DNA from: Leucogyrophana mollusca
Taxonomy: Eukaryota > Basidiomycota > Agaricomycetes > Boletales
Assembly (NCBI GenBank): GCA_021014945.1
Contig: MU266427.1
Span: 1 to 64,000, forward strand
DNA: 64,000 bases
Reading direction: 5' to 3'
The position numbers and the translations under genes were made by a program. Below, piece by piece: positions 22,745 through 33,265 of the stretch; the first letter of the stretch is position 1; every line of letters starts with the position of its first letter. Under the pieces are notes generated by a model. The model saw only the letters and a program-made list of their open reading frames with translations. It was not told the origin of the DNA and ran no database searches.

Positions 22745-23012
22745 GGTGGTGACGGAAGAGGGACGCGGAAAGACGCGGAATCTGATAAGATCTGAGGACT
22801 CATAAGCGCCCACTACATTTGTTTTAAACTCCGTGACATATGGTGGGAGGATGAGATAAGGTCATCCTCGTGACGTGGTCAGCCGTCTTTCCATTGCTAA
22901 CTATTAAGATAGCGTACACCGCGAATAATGTTCTCCTATAATATTACAGGTGTTTTCATACACGCCTTCGTGCGTTATAACTCCCACCGCCATCATCTAC
23001 CAGCTAGCGACC
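22745..23012. promoter_or_regulatory. Divergent intergenic region BolA / amidohydrolase
   Basis: About 270 bp separate the two start codons, so it should hold both promoters. AT-rich stretch at 22900-22950 (CTATTAAGATAG, CTCCTATAATATTAC). No clear TATA position can be assigned. Confidence 0.4.
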
Positions 23013-24400
23013 ATGGGACCAATGTTTACTGAACTCGCAAAGGCCGTGTTTGCATACCCGGCCATTGACAATCACGCCCACCCATTTCTGACAGAAGCCC
23101 ATCGCAACGCTGTTCCCTTTGAAGGCCTCATATCTGAAGCCCAAGGGGAGGCTCTATCGGAAGATTCTGTAACCACTTTGGCCTGCTACCGCGCAGCGGC
23201 ACAACTTTCCAAGTTATTCGGACTGAAAGGAGACCAGGCGACATGGGAATCCGTGAAATCAAAGAGAGCAAGCCTCGATTACGCTGAACTCTGCAAGCTT
23301 TGCATGGAGCCCACTGGAATCCAATGTATCCTAATAGATGACGGTTTGGGCGGTGTTGCTGAACTGGCAGAAGACTACAGATGGCACGACCAGTTTACGA
23401 CCAGTCCAACCAAGCGCATAGTCAGGCTCGAGGTCCTGGCTCAGGTGATATGATTATAGCACCGAGATAATTACCCTTCCATCCTCAACCGGGTTTCCTT
23501 TAGGACTTGCTCCAAGATATACTTGTATCAAATGCGGCATCTCCTCTATCAACTGGTGCACTTTTGGGGACGTTTACCGACAAGTTCACTGATGCCATCA
23601 CGGCCAGTGCTGCAGATGACCAGGTCGCAGGCTTCAAATCCGTCGCGTGCTATAGGTACATACCCCAGCGGGTGGCCGGCCATCACCTCCTTACCTCCTT
23701 TTGCAGAACAGGCCTGGATATTGGTACTTCATGTACCCCCGAAGAACTGCAGCAATCCCTCCTAGCTGCCCTAGAGAATTATAAGGAGAAGGGCACCTTA
23801 AGATTCGCAGAAAAAACTTTCAACGACTTCCTCGTGCGAATCGTCTTGGCCGTTGCAGGAACATATAAGAAACCTGGTGAGTGACTGTCCATCCTCGCCC
23901 TCAAATACTAACGGGCTCCCGTCTTCCGTAATGAAGTCCAGTTCCATACAGGTACTATTCTTGTCATTCAGAGGTTGACTTTGCTGAAGACCTCGTGATC
24001 AAGGTCTCGGAGATAATGATATAAGACTGGCCAAATCATCGCCTTCGTTCATGCAGCCAATCATCGAGGCGTTCCCAGACACACCTTTTGTCCTTCTCCA
24101 TTCCAGTTACCCGTATACTCGTGATGCGGGTTATCTGGCTGCGGTGTACAGCAATGTATATCTCGATTTCGGCGAGATATTCCCCTTTGTTTCCGGAGAA
24201 GGACAGCGTGCCGTCGTGAGACAGATGTTAGAGCTGTGCCCGACGAACAAGTTGCTGTGGTCAAGTACGACTGCTGTTCCCTAAAGGCGGAATTTAGCCA
24301 CAACCTGATCATTGATTTTTCAGCGGACGGACACTGGTGGCCAGAATCATACTACCTGGGGACAATCCAAGCCAGAGAGGCCCTCTACGAAGTGACTTAA
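23013..24400 (+). CDS. Amidohydrolase, FluG N-domain-like, short C-terminus
   Basis: Metal-dependent hydrolase of the amidohydrolase_2 type, related to the N-terminal half of FluG. Product starts MGPMFTELAKAVFAYPAIDN and carries the HxH metal motif (DNHAHPF), FHTG in the middle, LLHSSYPYTRDAGYL, VYLDFGEIFPFVSGEG and the terminal STDGHWWPESYYLGTIQARE. Introns follow LEVLAQ, CYR, AGTYKKP, FHTG and LLWS. All typical metal-binding and core motifs are present. The reading frame stops at YEVT (TAA 24398-24400), about 35-40 residues before the usual helical C-terminus of this family; splicing at the GTGACT would add an unrelated Gly/Ser-rich tail to 24522. FluG itself fuses this domain to a glutamine synthetase-like half, which is absent here. 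Confidence 0.78.
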
Positions 24401-24755
24401 CTCTTCTTCAATACTTCCAGGGAGCTTCTAATCACTCGCTCATAGGTCCTAGCAGATTCGGTACGTCGAGAGGAGCTTACAGAGGCTCAGGCCGTGTCGG
24501 TGGTGAAATTGGCTCTGTTTGAAAACTCAAACCGAGTGTATGGGCTAGGTCTTGTGCCGAACTTGTCTATCCTTTGAATAGTGCACAGGAGGGCTGAATC
24601 AATGTGGGGGAATCAAATAAAGATAATGTCTACAGCACAAGGAGTGAGCCAAGGGATATAGTATCGCGGCGACAGGATGCATCACCTTATGCAACCAGTG
24701 TGACTTCGATTCTTGGCGTGAATATACACGCGACTGCCAGAGAAGTTAATGTTGT
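24401..24755. other. Convergent intergenic region
   Basis: Space between the 3' ends of the amidohydrolase (+) and the secreted DPBB gene (-). It may hold the lost C-terminal exon of the amidohydrolase, but no homologous helix was found. Confidence 0.4.
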
Positions 24756-25819
24756 CTAGCACGAGACGGGCTCGATGTTGATGTTTAGGTTGTATTGCTG
24801 TCGAAAAGCAGTCAAAGTCAGTCCATACCGATATTACGGCACTAGAGTACTCACGTAGGTGGAGAGAACGCTCTGCGCCGTCGTAGCGATGTCAAATGCG
24901 TTCACTCCAGCAGCCTCGCAGCACTGGTTTGACGGGACGTTCTGGTAAAGAAAGAGAATCGGCCGTAGCACGCGAGCACAAGCGAGATTTTAGCTTACGC
25001 CTCCAAATTGAGAGAGCTTGCAGTAGTTTTCGGGATGGGTCGCGGGACATCTAGCCAGTGGAGAAAGGCGATGAGAAAGACACGATCAGGGACGCAGTCA
25101 CTCACGCGTCGATCACTTTGACGACGATGGTATTACCAGTGCACGCTCCGGAAGTCTCGCCGTCCAAAGAACCCGCGCCTGGGGAACCCATGAGCCAAAT
25201 AGGGATGCAAATATTAGCTTGATGGACGTACAGGAAATCTGGAAACACTGTGAATGGTGTCAATAATTAGCAGCATCACACAGATGCTGAACATACATTT
25301 CCGCACTGTCCTTCGCCACTGCAGGATGCTGTACAGGATCGATTGTCATTAGCGTTGGTTTGAAAAGAGGAAAGCCGGTTTCAGACGAACGGCCAGTGCA
25401 ATCGATGCATCCCCCAGAGCCATTGCTGTGCATCAAGGTGAGCTGTGGCTTCGCAGGCAGGGCAATGAACTACGAACCAATTACTGCCATTGACGCTCCC
25501 AGCACAAGCAGGGCCAGTCCAGAGTGGGGACAAGTCGCCAAGAGCAGCCGCATAAATCCCATTACCTTGGGAGTTGGTCGACGAGAATCCTTGATGCGTG
25601 TTAACATCAGATCATGGCTGTCATCTATTTGAAGGATGTGCTGTGTTACCTGAACAAGCAACGCCACCTTGGGCATCGTACTTTGGGCAAGAAAGAGATA
25701 CGTTAGTGACTTGTGGTGAGCTACAAGGTAGGACGTGCGTTATTGAAAGTCGCAACGCCTGTTGCAGCGTTCGCAACTGCAGCAGCAGCGAGGAGTGTCA
25801 CAGCGGCCAGGGAAATCAT
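24756..25819 (-). CDS. Secreted double-psi beta-barrel (expansin/RlpA-like) protein
   Basis: Signal peptide MISLAAVTLLAAAAVANA with cleavage before ATGVATF. Many small exons then give YDAQGGVACSG, NSQGNGIYAAALGDLSPLW, TGPACAGSVNGS, an intermediate GETSGACTGNTIVVKVIDA, CPATHPENYCKLSQFGG, NVPSNQCCEAAGVNAFDIAT, and the end YNLNINIEPVSC. The pattern G(x)CG..V.V.D.CP...C....FD.(S/A)..AF is that of the DPBB fold of expansins, barwin and RlpA; the FD(I)A near the C-terminus carries the conserved Asp. Paired Cys imply an extracellular protein. There is no carbohydrate-binding module. Fungal relatives loosen cell walls or inhibit host enzymes. Exon edges were read by eye and the order of small exons 3-5 is the least certain. 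Confidence 0.72.
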
Positions 25820-26295
25820 GCTGTCAAGTGGGGGTGATGGTAAAGCGGAACGAGGATATGCAAATGCTAGGGAAATGGGTCAGTCGATTTTACCTTGTCC
25901 TGGAGACTTATAGCAAGATGCCTAGCAACCGCCAGAGGTGCCAGGCAAGACTTATGAATCACGAGACAGTACTCGTGCTTGATGCGGGGCCTATGAGAGT
26001 AACTCAAAGTGACGTGGCAGTCTGCTTGCAGGGGCCTCAAAAATGCGAATGACTTCAGAGCATGCGGAAGGGTGTTCAACGCTTGCGAAGTTATTAGTGG
26101 AGATCATCGACCCTGTCACGAGCCCCCGAGTTTTTTCCCTGCTGATTCGTGCCGCACGTTCAGGTTCAGATAGTCATGTGTAGTTTTTGCACTGATCCGA
26201 CAGAAGTCCTCAGATCTGCGATAGGCGCAACCACGAGTAAAGTAGCGCGCACCAAATGAAGACCTGTCGACTCTACTGAGCAAATCATCTCCACG
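25820..26295. other. Intergenic between DPBB and SET genes
   Basis: Both flanking genes are on the minus strand, so this should hold the DPBB promoter and the SET-gene 3' UTR. Open frames here are short and featureless. Confidence 0.4.
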
Positions 26296-27748
26296 CTACT
26301 CGTCTTCGAGTACTAGATCAATACCCTGCTCTCTTGCTGCCTCTATGGCGGCCCTTTCTTTTGCATGCGCCATCTCCAACAAAGAAGCCAGGATATCCCG
26401 TTGCCCTTGCATACCAATTGAGCAAATTGAAGCAATCACAAAGACCGGGCTTCACGCCAACCTTCGACATAATGCTCCAGCATGAGCTTGACCGCAGGTC
26501 GGATAAGATGGTCCTCGACATCGTCGCTGGGAACATGTGGAAGGTGATTCATCATAGTCTCAACCATGTCGGACAAAGCTCCCACAGCATCCAAATCGTC
26601 TTCAAATGTAGGTTCTGCATGGTCCTGGGCTACCAAGGACACAATTTCGGCCCAGAGGCCCTCTGCACCACGCGCGTTGCGGCCGATTTCCCATTTGTTA
26701 CTTGAGCCACCTATGCGCAAGAGGATCGTGTCGTCGGGGTTTTGTGGTAAGGAAAAGCCGTAGCCGAGTATGAGTTCAGAATTGGGTTTAGGACCATAGT
26801 TGTTGTAAATTTCGTGCCCTGCTGGTGTGGTACGACGAGTGACCAGCGATATGGATGGCTCTGGTGGACAGGTGCTCCCTTCATGTGATACCAGCCAAGA
26901 AATAGGCTGTCCGCGGGCATGATTGAGCGAGTCAACACCAGGGAGCAAAATAGGATAGCTTAAGGGAGTAGCTTCTAAAGATGGATTCTTCGATAGCAGA
27001 GTTGAAGGAAATGCGCGAGATGATAGATATGTGGACGCAGTCAAGTAATGTTCCCTGTCCTTCGCCAATATCGCTATCAGATCTGCGTTCAAAGTATGTT
27101 CGACTGCTTACCAAGTAAAAAGCGTGCTCCATGCTCTGTTTGCTTTTTGGATGACATCACGACATTTCGTCCACTCAGATCGCCACTGACCTTCACGGTC
27201 GATCGAAGCGCCGTATATATTGCTTCCCTTGAAGGCCTCTAATTCCGAAGGAGAAAAGTGTAGCGGTGTCATAAGCTTCTCTGAAGACGGAAGTGTCTTG
27301 AGGTACGGGAGATGTTGCAGAACATCGGGGAGGCTATTGGACACATCTGCTGAGCCACGCCATTATCCGCGGACGGTCAACTATTACCTGGTTTCTGGGA
27401 ACAGCCAGTGGAAACAAACGTAGGAGCAAATCAGCTGCCTCTCAGACCAGTCCTCAAGAATAGAGCCAGCCTGAGAGACTTCGCCCATCAACACGACTAT
27501 TGCTCGCAGAGCCACGTCTCGCGTTATCGCCAGTGAAAATGGACATGATACGATAGTCGTGTCCGCAGGAACAGTCTCTTGAGCGATGGCGGAGATCCCG
27601 AATGCGCCTTTCCGCGTATTAGTATGGGCGAGGGTGTTAACGATCGAGGTGGTATACCTTCGGCAAGCTGTACAGATGTATTAAACCGACCACCATGTTC
27701 AGAAAGCCATCCTTTGAAGGCTTCAAGTGATTCAGACCGATAAGCCAT
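26296..27748 (-). CDS. SET-domain lysine methyltransferase (RBCMT/Rkm type)
   Basis: Starts MAYRSESLEAFKGWLSEHGG, then RFNTSVQLAEG, which is the N-terminal SET motif for this class. Downstream are LPDVLQHLPYLKTLPSSEKL and SPSELEAFKGSNIYGASIDR, the usual insert (iSET) region, then YPILLPGVDSLNHARGQPIS with the SET NHxxG-like block, ISLVTRRTTPAGHEIYNNYG (cofactor-binding GxEIYNNYG) and SELILGYGF. A C-terminal helical region resembles the Rubisco-LSMT substrate-binding domain. The last intron is fixed by EGWREAR|QRDILASLLEMAHAK, giving the end AAREQGIDLVLEDE. Targets in fungi are ribosomal proteins or elongation factors. The central exons between GRFNTSVQLAEG and the LPDVL block were only partly resolved. 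Confidence 0.82.
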
Positions 27749-28948
27749 GTTGAGTGGCGGTCAAGAAAACGATTTGGGTCGTTTGTGGCTGTGCTTGAAC
27801 AGAACCGGCGACTGGTTGCGCAACAACAGTTAAGACTGCAGTAGTAACAGCGACAGTGTTATTACAATCCAATCGTCCCCTCCATTAGCTCTGACCAGTG
27901 TCAAGCAATATATCTGATGAACCAACACCAGTAGAAGCCCTACTGGGCAAGGCGGCGTGGATTATGCTTACTCGTGGCGGTAAAGGGAAGGGCGACAAAG
28001 GGTACGTGAAAACGCCTCTCTTTAGCTTGTGACATCAATTGGTGATTATTTTATTCCAGCGTTGGTGTCAGTGTCAGTATGTCGGCGCAAAAGCTTAGGA
28101 TGTCTTGACTCTGCGAAGGACGAGGTTGTCCGTAGGGCCAGCAACCATATCTCCCGGCTGCCTGTTCCGTACCCTAAGACACTCATCCCACAGCAGGTGC
28201 AGGATGCACGCTCCTCATTTATTCATTTCCAGTCGTGCCTATCACCACATGTCACTGCGTGCATCTGATCTGAAGAGTCTGAGGTTCAGGGCAAATGCTG
28301 AAAGAGGTGACTGACACTGCGCCGGGGGCCTCGAGGACGTGGGTTCGCCGTGCGTGGACGCTTTCGAGTTCCCTTTGCAAGCACTTGAGTGCTGCGCGTC
28401 AACCTTATTCACTCATATCTTTGCACGGCCCAATCTGATAATGGCATCGATTGATGCTGTATCACGACATAGGGGGACTGTTTGCAGAGGGAGACCGCGT
28501 AAGTTCCCGTCTCGTTGTTCCTTGTTTGTGGATCCGTGGCTGGGACATTCGCTGATCTTTTCCGTCCGAGAAGTAACACCAAACCAATCGTCCCTCCTGA
28601 GACCTACCGGGACCCAATTACTGCCTCCTCGTGCGTATATCCCACGAATCGTTGCCCTACATTGGTGACTTAGTCCAGTCTGCTTGATCATATAACCCTA
28701 ACTTGATGCACCAATTCTGCGTTTAGTGTCGCCTCTAATCGGACTGCTTCCCAAGGGCTGCACGTTGGGTGGCTCCACAAAGGGACGCATCGTGTTTTAT
28801 TGGTGTCCCAGATTCATATCGATCGGCACGGGGCAAGCTAACGATTTACAAGCTATGGATACTGTCTTTCCCTGTGTTGATCATCCAGGATCGTATAAAA
28901 GCCAGCTTCCCCCCCTTACTCGGTACAAAACAATCTACTCTCCTCGCG
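27749..28948. other. 1.2 kb intergenic, no gene recognised
   Basis: Between the divergent SET (-) and DM9/vWA (+) starts. Frames at 28029-28268, 28339-28668 and 28413-28691 are open but show no domain. It likely holds both promoters. Confidence 0.45.
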
Positions 28949-30995
28949 ATGTATAGCTCTCCTCGCTCCTCTAACTCGCTCTCACGTTCTGGTTCATTGA
29001 ATCGACAGAATCGCCCCAGCTCCCCCTTGATACGCTCCGGTAGTGTCGGCTCCGCTGAGGTTCCTCACCACGTCAGGCAGACACCACAGCAGTGGTTGGC
29101 AGCTGCAAGAGAGAGCACAGAACTCTTCAAGAAGAATGGCTCCCCACTGCCGCTGGTTTGGGTAGGCGCATCATCCCGCTCGTTCGAGCATGCAGTGCAA
29201 TACTGAGGTCCTTTCAGATATTGGTAGAAGATAATCATATCCCTGCCAATGCCGTCCCATTCGAGCAAGATCGCAACGGCTGTCCACTATTCATCGCACG
29301 TGCGCTGGTTGAGGTGTGCTTCCTTGTCTCTGTCCTTGCCTTGGGCTGACAATAGTCCCTGCAGGGAGAGCTGCGTGAGGATCTCTCCATCAGGAGCGCG
29401 TGTGCTTACTCACACCTGCTTTCCTCCGTACAGACATCGGCAAAGCTGGTCCCCAGATAATCGGTGGTGCCCTCATCAGTTATGGAGGCCGTGAGCGGAC
29501 AGTGAGTATTAAGCTTGTCATTGGTATTTTGCATTGCTTATCTGCCCCGCGGATCTCAAGATCAGTAAATACGAAGTTTTGATCTGCGCTTCACAACTCA
29601 GATGGGGGATCGCCGAACAGCCAACCACTCACTCCATCTACCCGCGTGGGACGGTAATTCTTGCTCAACAACACTCTCAGACTGTAGGAAATTCCCCATA
29701 CTACATTGGACATGCACAAAGCTACTCGACTACTTATTACCCACAGAAGCAGGGATACTGTGAACAACCGACCCTGCGTGCCGAGGATATACCACGTGTG
29801 ATTCAACGTGAGGCGGCCGTGGACCATCGAGAGGAAGGGCTCAAGCGCCTTGCGTTCGTACCTAGCTCCCCGTTCAGGCGTTCCGGCGCTAACGGTTTTG
29901 TACAGTGGGATCAAGGCTGTTATTCTTGTAGATGACTCGCTTTCTGTGGGTCTGGTTACTGGTCGCTGTTGTTGGTTGTTGCATGTGCTGATACTTCGCA
30001 TAAGATGGAAGGTACTCTGTGGGGCCAAGCGCGCGAGGCGCTTGGTGGTGTGGCCGCCTTGGCCAACAAATATGGTTCGAAGGGCATCGATCTCTTCTTC
30101 CTTCACCAAGACGGGTTCGCGTCCAATCTCAAGGTATCTTCCATTGCAATATGATTCCTCCATACCAAGATACTCACCATATGGAATTCAGACGAAGCGC
30201 GAGGTCGAAAATATCTTTGACTCCGTGTGTCCTATCGGTTCGCACTGTCCATTATGATTATCACTTTTGGCTTACAGAGTGCACGCAGGCGAGGACACAC
30301 CGACTGCTGCCAAGTTGGAGCATATTATCAACTATTATTTGCCTTTCCTCGAGGCACAAAACTCCACCCACGAGCCCATCACCGTCATTATTCTCACCGA
30401 TGGTGTCGCAAGTACGCCTGATGTTACCCTGGACCCAATCATAAACACTGACTCTGAGGTCCTTCTACCTAGCCGACCACGAGGACCTGCCATCCCGCAT
30501 TGTCGAGGCTGCGCATCGCTTGGAGAACCATAACATTGGACCGGACATGTTCGGTATTCAGTTCGTGCAGATAGGGGACGACGCGGAGGCCGCAGAGGCC
30601 TTCCATGAGCTTGATGACCATCTTGCTGAACGATACAAGATTAGGGTAAGCCTCGTGCACACCCAACCACCAACTTCCCTGCTTACTGCCCCCGATAGGA
30701 CATTGTCGATGCGACACCCTTCGATCCAATCCAGGGAGCGTTCGACACAGAGTACATGTTGAAGATTCTTCTTGGCGGCATCAACAAGGACCTCGATAAT
30801 GGGTTGCAGGCTCAGCAGCCCCCGCCCATGCCTATACTCTCACCCTTCGTATCAGGCCTTGATGGCTCTCGTCCGTCGGTTGTTACCCAAATGCCTTCCC
30901 CTGGTCGCTCTGCGCGTCTCTCCTCGATCTCTCCTGGAACCCCTGGAGGTCGTAAGCCAACGGGTTTAATGCCCCTTCCGCAACATTACCCTTGA
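28949..30995 (+). CDS. DM9 (DUF3421) protein with one vWA domain
   Basis: Paralogue of the gene at 4400-7385. Starts MYSSPRSSNSLSRSGSLNRQ, then QQWLAAARESTELFKKNG, the DM9 domain (IPANAVPFEQDRNGCPLFIA, GKAGPQIIGGALISYGGRER, SKYEVLICASQLRWGIAEQP) and one vWA domain: MIDAS DDSLS joined to MEGTLWGQAREALGGVAALA, GSKGIDLFFLHQDGF, ITVIILTDGVA, MFGIQFVQIGDDAEAAEAFH. Unlike its paralogue, it ends after the first vWA with a Ser/Pro-rich tail (SGLDGSRPSVVTQMPSPGRS). The intron positions match the paralogue, including the phase-2 intron before IKAVILVDDS with the same RLA codon at its donor. The gene is intact. The Asp-x-Ser-x-Ser and downstream Asp of the vWA metal site are present. Function unknown. 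Confidence 0.85.
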
Positions 30996-31031
30996 TTGAC
31001 AACTCCCAGGCGTGCATCATCTTCGCTACTA

Positions 31032-31084
31032 ACGTTTCCCCTTGTAACTAGTGTTTCTCTTGTAACTAGCATTTCCTTTGCAAC
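31032..31084. repeat. Degenerate ~19-bp tandem repeat
   Basis: Two and a half units with core GTTTCYCYTTGTAACTAG just after the stop codon of the DM9/vWA gene. Probably 3' UTR sequence; no function implied. Confidence 0.5.
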
Positions 31085-31485
31085 ACCTGTACATACTACA
31101 ACGTGATCTGTTTTCGTTCGCTCCGCGTAATCGCCATTATCATTTATCATTTGTTCCTTCATCAGATTCCTAATAACTACAACGGGAAGAGCAATGGCGT
31201 TCAGACTACACTTCAATCTGCTTGGGGTGTGGACGTTGGAGTGGATCATTTAGCTTGGTGATCGTGGCGTGATGAGAGGTGAGGGGAGCCCTTCGTTGGG
31301 TGAACATACATATGGTCCGAACAGGACGAGGGCGAGGAAAGTGTTCAACAGACGCTGGTCGCGAACAGAGCTGGTTCGTCGAGATCGAGCCTTCTGAGGG
31401 CTACGAGTTGAGATCACGACCTGTGGGCCGACCATCCACTTCAGGTCTAACCTCTATCACACGACTGTGAACGCCCATCCGATGC

Positions 31486-32150
31486 ATGCTATCAACGAGT
31501 CCAATATCGCCGTTAGTATTCTCAGACTCAGTCTTTTTGCTGGGCATTTTGAATGCGGCCGCCCCATGCCGTCCGACCCAAGATAACCCTGAACTTCATT
31601 GCAACATCCCGAACTTTGCAAGTCACCTTGATACTTCTGCGGCCAAAAATGAAAGGCCTACCGAGACTGCACTCATAGCGGCCCATGACTTTTCACTCGT
31701 CGTTCCCTTACCCCGCCCCCTCCCGTCGTTAGAGCTGACGCTGGAGGAATCGGTCCACATCCCAATATCCCAGTACACTCGCAAACGAGTGGGGTGCTTT
31801 TCGAGTCGTAACTGATTTGGGATACGTCCGCCTCGGTTCTGAGCACAGGATTTTCACTGTCGCAACCCACCACTCACAACACTGCTTGTATGAGCTTGCA
31901 AGAGCCTTGGGCCGTCCGAAGCCACGGGAGTGCGATCCACACCTGCAACGTTACCAGAATACTCTGCGGCAAAATATATTGTGCGCCGCGGATACAACAC
32001 TAGAGCCATTAGATTGGAAGAATCGGGTTTTGGAGGTCGGCCGGCCGGCCGGGGAGGTGGAGGAGGGAATGCAGAGATTGGACCGTACTGCGGGATTTAG
32101 TGGACGCAAATCATGCAGAGTGGACAGAGTTCAAGAAGACAGTATTTTGA
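31486..32150 (+). pseudogene. UstYa-like (DUF3328) pseudogene
   Basis: The 5' half codes NIPNFASHLDTSAAKNERPT and LELTLEESVHIPIS, the UstYa ESVH region, then the frame breaks. The second half, beginning RIFTVATHHSQHCLYELARA, keeps the first HxxHC motif but the second is altered (HLQRY instead of HLQHC), and a further frame change occurs before a clearly homologous CRDWTVLRDLVDANHAEW. At least two frame disruptions and one lost metal-binding motif argue for a pseudogene. Its 3' half is clearly paralogous to 20376-20714. It lies just downstream of the single-vWA DM9 gene, on the same strand. Confidence 0.75.
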
Positions 32151-32299
32151 AGGGGCAGGAAGCGCCAACAAAAATATACATTTCGGACATAGCTCGAGTT
32201 ATAGGCCCACATATCGCAATTGTGCTGCTTTAAAAAATTGTCTCAATAATGACACAATGGGCTGTATATGAACTTGCCTGGCGTGCGTATGTATCTGTC

Positions 32300-33265
32300 T
32301 CGGTGGCTTAGTCTTAGACCACTTCACAACACGGTCCTCCAGGATATGCGGAGTGTAGTGTCCGGGCTGACCACCATCACTAGCTTGACTGAGACACGAC
32401 GCATGATCAGAAGTGGGGCGGTAACCTGGAGTTCGATCTATAAGCATTTTATCGTCGTCGGCCGATGATTGAAATCACATGCCAGCACCTGCCTGACTTT
32501 GTGACAAAACAGGGAGAAGAAAAACAAAAGGCTCCTCGATGTGGCGTAGGGGATATCGAAAAGGTTTTAAACGGATCGCGTAGAGAGCGGAAATTTCGAT
32601 GAGAGCAGCAATGGAAACAAATGCATCGGCGTGTGTTTTTCCCAGCCTTTCTGCGGTGGGCAAGTATTCACACCGAGACAAGATAGTAAGATGTTTCATG
32701 AACGTCAGCGAAAAGTAAGCCAGAGCGAAATCGGTGCCCGCTTTTCGTTCACGTGTCTAAACTTGCGTGTGCCAACGCAGCACCCGTGGCTGGACGAAAG
32801 AAAGTAAGCATTAACCCCTACCCATTACAGTCGTCAACGTACGAATGGACCTCAAATAAATCGTCGCTGGGAGTGTAGCAGCCCAGTGTCTCCCGGTATA
32901 TCATCAAACAACAATAAAGCTGCCACCATCACTCAGGCCTCTAATGGGAGCAAGAGTATTGAGCAAACGAACCAGAAACCCGTCTGCGAACCAATTTGCC
33001 AAGACAAAGGTCGCCATGGCTATTGCAGTTCGCATTACACTGGTTCTGGATATGCCACAGGTCCTCCGGGGTAATCACTGTTGTCGACATAGATAGTCCC
33101 AAACGAAACCAGGAAGCTGACGTACGGCGCAAAAGACGAGCGATATTTGGATGACATATCGTCGCGATGATAGCAAGTATTCATGTGGAGGAATAAGGCC
33201 AAGCTGATTCCTACGAAAGTTATCACGAGAAACTGGATGGCACTAACACTAATGAGAGCGCTCAC
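32300..33265 (-). pseudogene. Decayed copy of the 7-TM membrane gene at 20740-21978
   Basis: Recognisable pieces in several frames: ISLALFLHMNTCYHRDDM, FGTIYVDNSDYPGGPVAY, then FVLANWFADGFLVRLL, GTDFALAYFSLTF, THADAFVSIAALIEISALYA, LPVLSQSQ, and a remnant APLLIMRRV near 32400. These match FLQCMYAFYNRGDM, DRNYPGGPMGY, FVLANWFADGLLVRIFN, VDFGLAYFSL, SHADTYVSIAALLIESSMLY, LPVLSQIQ and APLLIMLRV of the intact gene. In-frame stops and frame changes separate them. Confidence 0.75.

Noticed and set aside
28339..28668. Plus-strand frame in the SET-DM9 intergenic region
   Set aside because: Both strands are open and no motif is seen.
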